64,000 bases of DNA from Anaerococcus porci (GTDB lineage: Bacteria > Bacillota > Clostridia > Tissierellales > Peptoniphilaceae). The notes below the pieces were generated by a model. It saw only the letters and a program-made list of their open reading frames with translations. It searched no databases and was not told the origin of the DNA. The translations under genes and the position numbers were made by a program. The first letter of the stretch is position 1; every line of letters begins with the position of its first letter. Shown here one piece after another: positions 43,717-53,110 of the stretch. The stretch is taken from the NCBI RefSeq assembly GCF_009696575.1, contig NZ_VULQ01000002.1, positions 62,001-126,000 on the forward strand, given 5' to 3'.

Positions 43717-44112
43717 TTAATAACACCAGTCTAGTCCATAATAATGTACCTGGCATCTTTGCCATATTACATTTACGAATGTTTCTTTTATTACTTTTAC
43801 TAGTAGTGCTTTTTCATTTCTTTGATATCTTTCAAAGACTTCTGTTGAGAATTTACCATCTCTTGTCCTAGGTACTCTTAAAGTTAATGTTCCTATTTTG
43901 GTTGTATAGTCACGTTCATAGTATCCATTACGATAAGTAGTTCTACTAGGATCTCTTTGATAGGCTGTATTTTCTAAATATTCATCTCTTTCTTTTTCCA
44001 TAAGCTCGTTAAAAACTTTTGTTAAGATAGATTTGGCAATTTTATTATCTACAGATTCATTAATTAAATTTTGTATTTCTTCTTGATTAATTGTAAAATG
44101 TAATTGGATCAT
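43717..44112 (-). pseudogene. IS256-family (mutator-type) transposase with internal deletion
   Basis: 131 codons. The first ~100 residues are a normal IS256-family N-terminus (LHFTINQEEIQNLI, AYQRDPSRTTYRNGYYERDY, VPRTRDGKFSTEVFERYQRNEKALL). The frame then jumps directly to IKETFVNVIWQRCQVHY, which in full transposases lies some 120 residues later, near the second catalytic region. So an in-frame internal deletion removed the first catalytic Asp region, and the C-terminal third is also missing. The protein cannot transpose. The ATG has a ribosome-binding site AGGAGGAACAA. Confidence 0.88.
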
Positions 44113-44207
44113 TTGTTCCTCCTAGTTGGTTTTTGTGGTTAAAAACATTGTACTAGTTTGGGTTTCAAATGACCTTTTTCTTTTTACACAATTATACGGA
44201 CTCTATC
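43717..44207 (-). mobile_element. IS256-family element, remnant
   Basis: Contains the deleted transposase and one terminal inverted repeat. The sequence ending at 44207, read on the minus strand as GATAGAGTCCGTATAATTGT, is the typical IS256-family end. The other terminus is missing. Confidence 0.8.
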
Positions 44208-44500
44208 AATTACAGCTAACTTTTGTGTATTCTAGCAAAAAGCCAAACCAAAGAATACCTATATTTATATTTCTTGCTCTAGGTTATAATTAATTTTTTT
44301 CCTTAATTCATATACTTCTCATAGATATCATCTTTGTTAGTTAATATATCAATAATTTAATTTGTGTAATAAATAAAGATAATACATCTTTTCATTAATC
44401 CACTAATTCTTATATATAAATCTATTTACTAAACCTATACGAAAACAAAACTTTTCTCCAATTAAAATTCATGTATGAATTCCTTTATTAGAACAAAAAA
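44208..44500. other. Non-coding interval between the IS end and MITE copy 3
   Basis: About 290 AT-rich bases with no supported gene or RNA. Confidence 0.4.
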
Positions 44501-44646
44501 GGGCTATTGCAAAGTTATGAATTTCTAACGTTTTATCACTACAAGTTACTCATAGACAATGAGAATAGACTGCCTCTTAAGGAGGTGAAATTGTCTTGAA
44601 GGAGCTTGTAATGATTCGTAACGATTAATTCATTCTGCAATAACCC
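44501..44646 (+). mobile_element. MITE-like palindromic element, copy 3 (inverted)
   Basis: About 146 bp, opposite orientation to copies 1 and 2. It opens GGGCTATTGCAAAGTTATGA and closes with the complement of GGGTTATTGCAGAATGAATT. The middle differs most from the other copies. It lies 35 bases after the lysS stop, where it may help end transcription. Confidence 0.82.
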
Positions 44647-44681
44647 AATTTATAATATATTATTTAGTTTTATCATGTTTT

Positions 44682-46589
44682 TTAATATAATTTTGCTCCA
44701 GCTGGAATATTATCATCCAACATTATTAAGTTAAGATTTTCTTTTCCATCATTCTCACAAATAGCAGATATAATCATACCTTCCGAGTTAATTCCCATCA
44801 TCTTACGAGCAGGAAGGTTACAAATTGCAAGCAAAGTTTTTCCAATTAGATAATCTGCGTCATAATAATCTTTGATACCTGATAAAATAGTTCTCTCTTT
44901 TCCTGAACCATCATCTAATGTGAATTTCAAAAGTTTTTTTGACTTTGGAACTTCTTCGCAGTTCTTAACTTTTACAACTCTAAAATCAGATTTTGAGAAT
45001 GTATCAAAATCAACCATATCTTCAAATAAAGGTTCTATCTTTATTTTTGAAAGGTCAATTTTTTCTGTCGTAAGTTTGTCGTAAGTTTCTTTTGATGAAT
45101 CCCTGTTTTCTACCTTTTCCTTACCTACTGGCTTCATTGTTGGGAATAGTAAAACATCTCTTATAGATTTTTGATTTGTAAGTAACATTATTATTCTATC
45201 AATTCCTAGACCTAATCCACCTGTTGGAGGAAGTCCCACTTCAAGTGCATTTACAAAGTCATAATCCATCATTTGGGCTTCGCTATCACCTTTTTGTCTT
45301 TTTTCAACTTGCTTTTCAAATCTACCCCTTTGATCATCAGCATCATTAAGCTCAGAGAAAGCATTTCCGATCTCTGCTCCTGATATAAATGCTTCAAATC
45401 TATAAGTTAGATTTTCATCATCATTTTTTCTTTTAGCAAGAGGAGATATGTCTACTGGGTAATCATATATAAATGTAGGTTGAATTAAAGTATCTTCTAC
45501 AAATTCATCAAAGAATTCTGCTACTATTTCTCCCCATGTATCCTTTACTTCTACATTTTTCTCTTTGGCAATGGAAACTGCATCTTCATATGATTTAATC
45601 TCATTAAAATCTACTCCGCATGCATCTTTTATAGAATCAATCATTGTAATTCTCTTCCAAGGAGCTTTAAGTTCTATTTCATGTTCTCCATATTGAACTT
45701 TTGTAGTTCCTAGAACATTTTGAGCAACTTGAGAAATCATTTCTTCTGTAATTTTCATCATATCTTCATAGTCAGAATATGCTTCATATAACTCAATTGA
45801 GGTATATTCAGGGTTATGTGTTGTATCCATTCCTTCATTTCTAAACATCCTACCCATTTCATATACCTTGTCAAAGCCACCTACTATAAGTCTTTTTAAG
45901 TATAGTTCATTTGCAATTCTTAAATACATATCTATATCTAAGGTATTGTGGTGAGTAATAAATGGTCGTGCACTAGCTCCACCTGCTATAGTATTTAAGA
46001 TTGGAGTTTCTACTTCAAGATATCCCCTATTATCTAAGAACTTTCTTATTTCTGAAATTATTTTACTTCTTAGAATAAATACTTCTTTAACTTCTGGATT
46101 TACTATTAGGTCAACATATCTTTGCCTATATCTAATATCAGGATCTTTAAGACCATGCCATTTTTCTGGTAGGATTTGAAGTGATTTTGATAAAAGTTCA
46201 CTTTTTTCTGATTCTATGGAAATTTCTCCTTGATTTGTTTTAAATACTTTACCTTCTACCCCTACTAAATCCCCTATATCATAAGCTTTGGTTTCTCTGA
46301 AGTCATCTCCCATGATATTTTTCCTATTTACTATTTGGATTTGTCCTTTTGAATCTTGGATATCCATAAAGCTCATATTACCATGACCACGTCTTGCCAT
46401 TATTCTTCCAGCAATTCTTACGTTTTTACCTTCAAATTCTTCAAAGTTATCTCTAATATTCTTTGATAAAGTTCTATTTCTAAAGTTTACAATTTCATAT
46501 GGATTTTTTCCATCTTCTTTGAGTTTTTCAAGCTTTTCTCTTCTAATTTGAAGCATTTCATTAGGATCTTGATTCATATTCTTAGCCAT
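44682..46589 (-). CDS. lysS: Lysyl-tRNA synthetase (class II) with C-terminal EMAPII/Trbp111-type tRNA-binding domain
   Basis: About 635 residues, against about 500 for a standard LysRS. The OB-fold anticodon domain (50-150: [24 protein letters not shown]) is followed by the class II core with motif 2 ([18 protein letters not shown]) and motif 3 ([13 protein letters not shown]). An added C-terminal segment (about 528-635) reads [16 protein letters not shown], then [36 protein letters not shown]. That is the tRNA-binding domain normally at the C-terminus of MetRS. The start is ATG 46589, after GGAGACTTT; the longer frame overlaps greA. Order coaX-dus-greA-lysS is conserved. Confidence 0.95.
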   Translation of the reverse strand: MAKNMNQDPNEMLQIRREKLEKLKEDGKNPYEIVNFRNRTLSKNIRDNFEEFEGKNVRIAGRIMARRGHGNMSFMDIQDSKGQIQIVNRKNIMGDDFRETKAYDIGDLVGVEGKVFKTNQGEISIESEKSELLSKSLQILPEKWHGLKDPDIRYRQRYVDLIVNPEVKEVFILRSKIISEIRKFLDNRGYLEVETPILNTIAGGASARPFITHHNTLDIDMYLRIANELYLKRLIVGGFDKVYEMGRMFRNEGMDTTHNPEYTSIELYEAYSDYEDMMKITEEMISQVAQNVLGTTKVQYGEHEIELKAPWKRITMIDSIKDACGVDFNEIKSYEDAVSIAKEKNVEVKDTWGEIVAEFFDEFVEDTLIQPTFIYDYPVDISPLAKRKNDDENLTYRFEAFISGAEIGNAFSELNDADDQRGRFEKQVEKRQKGDSEAQMMDYDFVNALEVGLPPTGGLGLGIDRIIMLLTNQKSIRDVLLFPTMKPVGKEKVENRDSSKETYDKLTTEKIDLSKIKIEPLFEDMVDFDTFSKSDFRVVKVKNCEEVPKSKKLLKFTLDDGSGKERTILSGIKDYYDADYLIGKTLLAICNLPARKMMGINSEGMIISAICENDGKENLNLIMLDDNIPAGAKLY

Positions 46590-46597
46590 AAAGTCTC

Positions 46598-47071
46598 CTA
46601 CCTTATTTCTTTTATTACATAGTAACATTTACCATTTGGTGTATTTACTTCTACTTTATCACCCTTTTTTCTACCTAATAAAGCTTCACCTACAGGCGAC
46701 TCGTTTGATATCAATCCTTCTAAGGGGTTAGATTCAGCAGTACCTACAATCTTATAAGTTAACTCTTCATCAAATTCTTCATCATAGATTAAAACTTCAT
46801 TACCAACATTTACCTCTTCTGAGTTTAAGTTTTCTTCAAAAGTTTTAGCATGTCTTATCATATCTTCAACTTTTGCAATTCTTGATTCTACTTCACCTTG
46901 TTCATTTTTTGCCTCATCATAATCAGCATTTTCTGAAAGGTCACCAAAAGATCTAGCTACTTTAATTTTTTCAGCTATTTCTGGTCTTCTTTTAGTTTTT
47001 AAATATTCAAGTTCATCTTGCAATTTTTGTAAATATTCTTTTGATAGTATTACTTCTTTTTGTTCTGACAT
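46598..47071 (-). CDS. greA: Transcription elongation factor GreA
   Basis: 157 residues. The N-terminal coiled coil ([32 protein letters not shown]) carries the acidic tip [12 protein letters not shown] that enters the RNA polymerase secondary channel, followed by the FKBP-like domain ([22 protein letters not shown]). It stimulates cleavage of backtracked transcripts. It lies 8 bases before lysS and 4 bases after the dus gene. Confidence 0.95.
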   Translation of the reverse strand: MSEQKEVILSKEYLQKLQDELEYLKTKRRPEIAEKIKVARSFGDLSENADYDEAKNEQGEVESRIAKVEDMIRHAKTFEENLNSEEVNVGNEVLIYDEEFDEELTYKIVGTAESNPLEGLISNESPVGEALLGRKKGDKVEVNTPNGKCYYVIKEIR

Positions 47072-47075
47072 TTTA

Positions 47076-48041
47076 TCATCCTTTCAACATAGATTTATAA
47101 TTGTTAAGTACATCCATAACTTCATCTATATTTTTTAATTTATTTATTTTATCACGTATTTTACTAGAATTTTCAAGCCCTTTTAAATAAGCTGATACAT
47201 GTTTTCTCATTTGAGTTATTACAAGCTTTTCATCTTTGTATAAAAGCTCTAATTCATATTGTTCTATAATTTGATCTATAAGCTCTTTGGGACTTGGTTT
47301 TTTATAATTGCCATTTTTTATATATTCTTTAATTTCTCTAAATAAGAATGGATTACCCATAGCCCCTCTGGCAAGCATTACCCCATCAGCCAAGGTCTCT
47401 TCCATTATATTTATAAAGTCTTCTACAGAAAATATATCCCCATTTGCAATAACTGGTATGGATAAATTTTCTTTAAGTTTTTTTATATCTTCCCAAGAAG
47501 CTTTCCCAGAATAAAATTGCTCTTTTGTTCTTGCATGTAAAATTACATAGTCTATTCCACAATCTTGGGCAATTTTTCCAATTTCTAAATAGTTTTTATT
47601 ATTTTCATCTATACCAAGTCTAAACTTTATATTTAGTTTTTTCTTAGAAGATTTTCTCAGTATTTTACATATTTCTTCAACTCTTTTTGGTTCAGCCATA
47701 AGTTGACATCCTTCACCATTTTTTGTGATTTTTGCAACAGGACAACCCATATTAAATGATATTTCAGAAATATTATCCATTATTTCAATTTTATCTTTTA
47801 TAACTTTTTCTATTACATCAAGCTTTCTACCAAATACTTGAACATTGCAATTTTTTTCCCTTTCAGAGATAAAAAGAAGATCATCTGTTTTTTTATTATC
47901 ATAATAAAGGGCATTACAAGAAACCATCTCAGTGAAAGTCTTGTCTGCCCCATATTTTTCACAGATTAACCTAAATCCTACATCTGATACACCAGCTAAT
48001 GGAGCTAGCATAATCTGTTTATTTTTTAATTGTTCTCTCAT
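47076..48041 (-). CDS. tRNA-dihydrouridine synthase (DusB-like)
   Basis: 321 residues, FMN-dependent TIM barrel plus helical domain. Motifs are MLAPLAGVSDVGFR, FTEMVSCNALYY, EISFNMGCPVAKITKNGEGCQLM (catalytic Cys), VIANGDIFS and ADGVMLARGAMGNP. It reduces uridines in tRNA D-loops. The start lies within the 3' end of coaX (23-base overlap). Confidence 0.93.
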   Translation of the reverse strand: MREQLKNKQIMLAPLAGVSDVGFRLICEKYGADKTFTEMVSCNALYYDNKKTDDLLFISEREKNCNVQVFGRKLDVIEKVIKDKIEIMDNISEISFNMGCPVAKITKNGEGCQLMAEPKRVEEICKILRKSSKKKLNIKFRLGIDENNKNYLEIGKIAQDCGIDYVILHARTKEQFYSGKASWEDIKKLKENLSIPVIANGDIFSVEDFINIMEETLADGVMLARGAMGNPFLFREIKEYIKNGNYKKPSPKELIDQIIEQYELELLYKDEKLVITQMRKHVSAYLKGLENSSKIRDKINKLKNIDEVMDVLNNYKSMLKG

Positions 48042-48810
48042 ATATTAATCTTAAGCCTTCTAAAGTAAGATCATTTTCTATTATTTCAATATACCTACTT
48101 TCAGATGCTAGAAGCTCAGAATAACCACCCGTTGATACAATTTTAATATCTTCTTCACTGACATTTTCGAGTTCAATTACTTCTTTTATAAGCTCTCCTA
48201 TAATTCCATCTATAAGACCTATATAACCATAAACCATTCCTGAATTTATTGATTCTATTGTATTTTTAGCAATGGCAGTCTTTGGATCATGGAGTTCTAT
48301 TCTTGGAAGCTGTGCTGTTCTTGATATTAGTGCATCAAGACTTGTCTTAAATCCTGGAGCAATTGAGCCACCTAAATATTGGCCTTTTTGATTTACTACA
48401 TCAAAAGTTGATGCAGTTCCTAAGTCTACAACTATAGTAGGTCCACCATAAAGTTCATATGCAGCAACAGCATCTACTATTCTATCAGTACCAACTTCCC
48501 TTGGATTATCATATTTTATATCAATGCCAGTTTTTGTTCCAATACCTACAATCATAGCCTCTCTTTCGAAAAACTTTCTATTGGCTGATTGCCATGAATA
48601 AAGGACATCTGGAGCAACTGATGAAATAATAGTAGCTTCTATATTATTCTTATCAATATTATGTATTACAAGTATATTATAGATTGTTTGCACTAACTCA
48701 TCACTTGTTGCAATCAGATTCGTTGTTATTCTAAATCTTGTTTTTAATTTATTTTTGTTGTAAACACCGATAACAGTATTTGTATTTCCAACATCTACTA
48801 CAAGTAGCAT
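48019..48810 (-). CDS. coaX: Type III pantothenate kinase
   Basis: 263 residues, actin/ASKHA fold. The phosphate motif DVGNTNTVIGVY is at the N-terminus; REVGTDRIVDAVAAYELYGG, VVDLGTASTFDVV and LGGSIAPGFKTSLDAL follow. It phosphorylates pantothenate without feedback inhibition by CoA. With coaE elsewhere in the window it covers the first and last steps of CoA synthesis. Confidence 0.95.
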   Translation of the reverse strand: MLLVVDVGNTNTVIGVYNKNKLKTRFRITTNLIATSDELVQTIYNILVIHNIDKNNIEATIISSVAPDVLYSWQSANRKFFEREAMIVGIGTKTGIDIKYDNPREVGTDRIVDAVAAYELYGGPTIVVDLGTASTFDVVNQKGQYLGGSIAPGFKTSLDALISRTAQLPRIELHDPKTAIAKNTIESINSGMVYGYIGLIDGIIGELIKEVIELENVSEEDIKIVSTGGYSELLASESRYIEIIENDLTLEGLRLIYERTIKK

Positions 48811-48882
48811 ACATTCTCCTAATTTTCATATCGTTATTATATTAACTCTAATATAATACATCACTTAAAGTAATTTTTCAAG

Positions 48883-49377
48883 CTATTTACCTAGCTTATA
48901 TTTTCTAATAAGTGTATTTATCTCTTCTATATCTTCAACTTTAACTTGGGCTTGTTCTCTTCCTTCTTGATGATCTTTTTTTGTAATTATTACAAGATCT
49001 CCTTTTTCCTTATCAAATCCCCATTTCTTAAGTTCCTTGTAGGTATAAAAAGAATCATTTAAAAGTAGACCATTTTTTGCTACATAAAGTTTTGATTTTG
49101 TATTTAGAAAAAACACTATACCCATTACTATCATTACAGTAGCTGTAATTAGGGCTGTTTGATTTTTTGTCTTAAATCCTGTATACAAGTTAAATACACC
49201 TGTAAAGATTAATAACGCAAATAGGATATACTCCATTGTACTTGATCTTTTACCAAATCCTCTTACATCACCCTCAAGTTCTCTTTTCGATTTTTTTGAC
49301 TTATATAACTTATAGATAAGCCAAGCTATAAGTCCTAGATAAATTATTATAATAAACTTATCAAATTGATTATTCAT
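48883..49377 (-). CDS. Membrane protein with C-terminal PH-like domain (DUF5673-like), unrecognised
   Basis: 164 residues. One membrane span at the start (FIIIIYLGLIAWLIYKLY), a charged cytoplasmic stretch, two further spans (YILFALLIFTGVFNLY, ALITATVMIVMGIVFF), then a soluble beta-rich region (LYVAKNGLLLNDSFYTYKELKKWGFDKEKGDLVIIT). The 'gi-l-d--y-y-ei-kwgf' pattern is like DUF5673 and other PH-like domains. Function is unknown. It is an isolated gene between hpt and coaX. Confidence 0.55.
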   Translation of the reverse strand: MNNQFDKFIIIIYLGLIAWLIYKLYKSKKSKRELEGDVRGFGKRSSTMEYILFALLIFTGVFNLYTGFKTKNQTALITATVMIVMGIVFFLNTKSKLYVAKNGLLLNDSFYTYKELKKWGFDKEKGDLVIITKKDHQEGREQAQVKVEDIEEINTLIRKYKLGK

Positions 49378-49471
49378 ATGATATTTCCTTTCCTTTTATT
49401 TAAACTTAAAAAATAAGGCTTTTTTCATTAATGAAACAAGCCAAATTTATAAGTATATTTTCCTTATTACT

Positions 49472-50023
49472 TTACTCGTAAACTTCTCTTTTTAAAACCC
49501 CTATAAAAGGAAGATTTCTATAAAGTTGATTATAGTCAAGACCGAAGCCTACTACAAATTCATTTGGTATCTTAAATCCTACCCAATCTGCTTTAATTTC
49601 TATAAGTCTTCTTTCAGGCTTGTCTAGAAGTGCTACAATTTTTACTGAATTTGCCCCTCTTTTTTCAAGGGATCTCCTAAGTGCTTCTAAAGTCCTACCT
49701 GTGTCTATAATATCTTCTACCAATAAAACTTCCTTATTAGTAATATCTGTATCAAGATCTTTCATAATCTTAACATTTCCTGATGATTCTGTAGATGCCC
49801 CATAGCTTGAAACGTCCATAAATTCTAAAGTACAATTAATATTGATATTTTTAGAAAGCTCAGCCATAAACATAATTGAACCTTTCAAAATCCCAACAAT
49901 TACAAGTTCATTCTTATCTTTATAATACTCATTAATTTGACTTGCAAGTTGTTTTATTCTCTTAGTCAAACTTTCTTCATCTATTAGGACTTTTTCTATT
50001 TTTTCTTCTAATTCTTCTCTCAT
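49472..50023 (-). CDS. hpt: Hypoxanthine phosphoribosyltransferase
   Basis: About 183 residues. The PRPP-binding motif is [30 protein letters not shown] and LDKPERR with [22 protein letters not shown] are also conserved. It salvages hypoxanthine and guanine to IMP and GMP. I chose ATG 50023, which overlaps the tilS stop as ATGA and has GGAGGAAGT in front. tilS-hpt is the standard Firmicutes pair (usually followed by ftsH, absent here). Confidence 0.95.
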   Translation of the reverse strand: MREELEEKIEKVLIDEESLTKRIKQLASQINEYYKDKNELVIVGILKGSIMFMAELSKNININCTLEFMDVSSYGASTESSGNVKIMKDLDTDITNKEVLLVEDIIDTGRTLEALRRSLEKRGANSVKIVALLDKPERRLIEIKADWVGFKIPNEFVVGFGLDYNQLYRNLPFIGVLKREVYE

Positions 50024-51396
50024 ACTTCCTCCGCACATATCATCAAAATTTTCTTTGTCTTATGAGTGATTTTATAATCATCAGACCTTCTAAGACCAAC
50101 TATCCAAACCAATTTATCATTTATAAAAACTAAGGGTATTTTATCCCTCATATTCTTATCTATTTTTTCATCTATAAAGAAATCCTTTAACTTTTTTTTC
50201 TTGTTATTATAAAAATTAAAGCTATCACCAGACCTTCGGCTTCTTATCTTAATAGGCAAATTCACTAATTCATAATCAAAAAAAACTGATCCTTTTTTAT
50301 TTATGCTTTTAAAATCTTCTTTATTGACTAAATGTAAGCTTATTTTATAAGATGAGAACTCTTTAATATCACCTATATTTAAAAATATAAGTCCTTCTTC
50401 TTTATTATAGTAAGTATTTTTATATAAATCATAAGTTTTATAATTTTTATAAAGTATTAAGTCGTTCTTAATAATTTTCTTTCCTAAATCTAGTCTTGTA
50501 ATTTGTGAAAAGTCATCTAGATTTTTTTTGGAAAAATTATTAATATTTCCATTTATATGTGAAATAGATCTTCTTAAAATTCTATTTCTTAGACCTTTAT
50601 CTAAGCTTTCAAAACTCTTTTTATCAAAGGATATAAAGTTTTTATCCTTTTTTACTATTATTTCATTAAGCTTTTTATCTTCAATATCTCTTAATATATC
50701 TACATCACTTTTTGCAAGATTTGAAAGTGAGATAAGAGAATTTTTAAAATTCGGATTTATTTTCTCTATCTCTGGGATTATATCAAGTCTTATTTTATTT
50801 CTAGTATAGTCAATCTCAAGATTGGTATAATCTATATGGTAGGGGATTTTTTCTTCATTTAAATATCCTACAATTTCACTTTTTGAAAAATCCATTATAG
50901 GCCTTATTATGAATTCATTTTTATAATCCATTGCCCTAAGTCCCTCAATACCAGTACCTCTAATTATTCTCATAAGAACAGTTTCAGCTTGATCATCCAT
51001 ATTGTGGGCTATGGCAATCTTATTTCCACTTACTTTTTTTCTAATTCTTTCAAAGAATTTATACCTTAAAACTCTTCCAGCTTCTTCAGACGAAAGTGAC
51101 TTTTCTTTAGCATATTCATCCATAGACTTATGGTCAGAATAAAATTTAAGCCCTAAATCTTCACTTGTTTTTTTTACAAGCTCTTCGTCCTTGTAAGCAT
51201 CTTTTCTATGTAAATGATTCAGATGGGCAAGGATAATTTCAAGTTCATAGTCCTTTTTTATTTCATTTAAAAGATAGATTAAAAACTGGCTATCAGGCCC
51301 TCCACTTGCTCCAACTATTATAGTATCATTTTTATTTATTAGATTTTCTCTTCTTATTGTTTGCAAAAACCTATTTATTATTGTCTTTGTAGACAT
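50020..51396 (-). CDS. tilS: tRNA(Ile)-lysidine synthase
   Basis: About 458 residues. It modifies the CAU anticodon of tRNA-Ile2 to lysidine so that AUA is read correctly. The PP-loop is [41 protein letters not shown] and the C-terminal TilS domain ([28 protein letters not shown]) are present. Start chosen at ATG 51396, five bases after AAAGG, over an ATG two codons earlier. It overlaps divIC by about 26 bases. Confidence 0.94.
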   Translation of the reverse strand: MSTKTIINRFLQTIRRENLINKNDTIIVGASGGPDSQFLIYLLNEIKKDYELEIILAHLNHLHRKDAYKDEELVKKTSEDLGLKFYSDHKSMDEYAKEKSLSSEEAGRVLRYKFFERIRKKVSGNKIAIAHNMDDQAETVLMRIIRGTGIEGLRAMDYKNEFIIRPIMDFSKSEIVGYLNEEKIPYHIDYTNLEIDYTRNKIRLDIIPEIEKINPNFKNSLISLSNLAKSDVDILRDIEDKKLNEIIVKKDKNFISFDKKSFESLDKGLRNRILRRSISHINGNINNFSKKNLDDFSQITRLDLGKKIIKNDLILYKNYKTYDLYKNTYYNKEEGLIFLNIGDIKEFSSYKISLHLVNKEDFKSINKKGSVFFDYELVNLPIKIRSRRSGDSFNFYNNKKKKLKDFFIDEKIDKNMRDKIPLVFINDKLVWIVGLRRSDDYKITHKTKKILMICAEEV

Positions 51397-51685
51397 ATTC
51401 ATCCTTTTTTACCATGCCTAATTTTTCTCTTGCTATTTTTTCTTTAAAGGTATCGGTATTTCTATTCTCATAATCTTTTTTAATATTTTCTATGTCATTT
51501 TTAACACTTTTTATATTCTTATCAGTAGTTTTTATCTGCTCAGTTAAATCACTTGATTTTCTTTGTAGGCTTTGATTGTAAGACCTTGATATAAAAAATA
51601 CTATAAAAAATATTAATATTACAAAAAGTAAAAAGCGTGTATTTTTTTTTCTTCTATTTTTTATATATCTTTCATACTTATTCAT
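51371..51685 (-). CDS. divIC: Septum formation initiator protein (DivIC/FtsB-like)
   Basis: 104 residues: basic N-terminus, one membrane span (FLLFVILIFFIVFFI), then an extracytoplasmic coiled coil (SSDLTEQIKTTDKNIKSVKNDIENIKKDYENR) and the conserved ending [18 protein letters not shown]. It is a bitopic divisome protein that partners DivIB/FtsQ and FtsL. Position between rqcP and tilS matches the Bacillus yabO-divIC-tilS order. Confidence 0.9.
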   Translation of the reverse strand: MNKYERYIKNRRKKNTRFLLFVILIFFIVFFISRSYNQSLQRKSSDLTEQIKTTDKNIKSVKNDIENIKKDYENRNTDTFKEKIAREKLGMVKKDEYVYKDNNK

Positions 51686-51923
51686 CTATAACCTCATACA
51701 TAGCTTCTGCGTTGTTTTTTTTGGCACCATCAATTATCTCAAGAACCCTTACTTTAAGATTGCTCTTACCGAAGCTTATATCAATTATATCTCCCACTTC
51801 TACAAGACTTCCCGGTTTTGCCAAATCCCCATTTAGCTTAACCCTTTCATTTAGACATGCATCTTTTGCTACTTGTCTTCTCTTAATTATTCTAGAATTT
51901 TTTAAAAATTTATCAATTCTCAT
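51678..51923 (-). CDS. rqcP: S4-domain RNA-binding protein RqcP (YabO/Hsp15 family)
   Basis: 81 residues making up a single S4 domain: MRIDKFLKNSRIIKRRQVAKDAC, then KLNGDLAKPGSLVEVGDIIDI. RqcP works with RqcH in ribosome-associated quality control, stabilising the 50S-peptidyl-tRNA complex during C-terminal alanine tailing. The start is ATG 51923 with AAAGGTGAT in front. It overlaps divIC by 8 bases. Confidence 0.92.
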   Translation of the reverse strand: MRIDKFLKNSRIIKRRQVAKDACLNERVKLNGDLAKPGSLVEVGDIIDISFGKSNLKVRVLEIIDGAKKNNAEAMYEVIDE

Positions 51924-52007
51924 ATATATCACCTTTTTTAATTATAACAAATAAATACCGCTTTAGTCCATAAAGGAAATACTTATCTTAAAAGTTTAAA
52001 AAACGAG

Positions 52008-52013
52008 TATAAT
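52008..52013 (+). promoter_or_regulatory. Candidate -10 element of dinB
   Basis: Plus strand TATAAT 15 bases before the ATG, with no convincing -35. I see no LexA/SOS-box palindrome here. Confidence 0.35.
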
Positions 52014-52028
52014 GTTTGTGGTGATAAA

Positions 52029-53069
52029 ATGAATAATATATTACATATAGACTGCGATGCCTTCTATGCTTCTTGTGAAGAAGTTAGATATCCCAAACTT
52101 AAAAATCATCCTATGGCTGTTGGTGGACTTTCTAATAAATCAATCATTACTACAGCAAATTACAAGGCCAGAGAGTATGGTATTCACTCTGCTATGCCAG
52201 TTTTTATAGCCAAAAAACTCTGCCCTAATCTAGTAATAGTTGGTGTCGACAAAAAATATTATAAGGAAAAATCAATAGAGGTTTTTGATATTATAGAAAA
52301 ATATGCCAAAATAAAAGAACAAGTCTCTATAGATGAAGCTTATCTCTTAGTTGAAGATAAAGAAAACAGAATTAATAAAGCCAAAAGAATTCAAAAAGAG
52401 GTAATGGAAAAAACCGGAATAGGTGTTTCTATTGGTATATCCTATAATAAATTTTTAGCTAAAATATCAAGTGATTGGAATAAACCCCTAGGCATTAAAG
52501 AAATTAACTCCTCTGATATTCCTCATATACTTAAAGATTTGGATATAAGTAAAGTTCATGGCCTTGGAAGAAAGTCAACTAAGAAGCTTAGAAATATAGG
52601 AATTCACAAAATAGAAGACCTTTTATCATTAGATGAAGAATTTTTAAAAAATCTTTTTGGAAAACAAGGCTCTTATGTATACCACGTTATAAGAGGAGAA
52701 GACAATAGGAAAGTAGAAATATCATCTAAAAGAAAATCTATAGGAAGAGAGTTCACTTTCAAGGAAAATACCCTGGATTTGAGAATTCTTCATTCTTATA
52801 TAGATGAAATCGCTAAAATACTTGAATCTGATATGAATGATAGGGATATTAAAGCTTATACTTTAAATCTTAAAATTAAAACAGAATATTTTAAAACTCA
52901 TACCAGATCTCATACTCAAGAAGTTCCTATATATAAAAAAGAGGATATAGCTTCTATTTCTAAAGATTTGTTAGAAAAACTTATTTCAAACGAAAAATTC
53001 AGGCTTCTTGGTATTTCCTTGTCAAATCTTTCAAAAAATAACCATACCCAACTTTCCTTATTTGACTAA
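52029..53069 (+). CDS. dinB: DNA polymerase IV (Y family)
   Basis: 346 residues. The palm catalytic acids lie in LHIDCDAFYASCEE and SIDEAYL. The steric region PMAVGG and the fingers KAREYGIHSAMP are typical, followed by the helix-hairpin-helix (VHGLGRKSTKKLRNIGI) and little-finger domains (KSIGREFTF). The last residues, LSLFD, fit the beta-clamp-binding QLSLF motif (TQLSLFD). It performs error-prone translesion synthesis and converges on recA. Confidence 0.95.
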   Translation: MNNILHIDCDAFYASCEEVRYPKLKNHPMAVGGLSNKSIITTANYKAREYGIHSAMPVFIAKKLCPNLVIVGVDKKYYKEKSIEVFDIIEKYAKIKEQVSIDEAYLLVEDKENRINKAKRIQKEVMEKTGIGVSIGISYNKFLAKISSDWNKPLGIKEINSSDIPHILKDLDISKVHGLGRKSTKKLRNIGIHKIEDLLSLDEEFLKNLFGKQGSYVYHVIRGEDNRKVEISSKRKSIGREFTFKENTLDLRILHSYIDEIAKILESDMNDRDIKAYTLNLKIKTEYFKTHTRSHTQEVPIYKKEDIASISKDLLEKLISNEKFRLLGISLSNLSKNNHTQLSLFD

Positions 53070-53110
53070 AAAAGCTGTCGCAAAATATTAATTGCAACAG
53101 CTTTCTTTTA
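53070..53110. terminator. Terminator between dinB and recA
   Basis: Stem AAGCTGTCGCAA/TTGCAACAGCTT with one mismatch and flanking A/T runs; it can serve both convergent genes. The arms closely resemble the ends of the MITE family (GCTGTTGCAAAATTAT). Confidence 0.8.

Noticed and set aside
41392-44646. Composite transposon bounded by the two MITEs
   Set aside because: The copies differ in sequence and no target duplication or active transposase is visible; kept only as a question in the findings.
52008-52028. SOS box before dinB
   Set aside because: No CGAAC...GTTCG-type palindrome in the 95-base divergent region.
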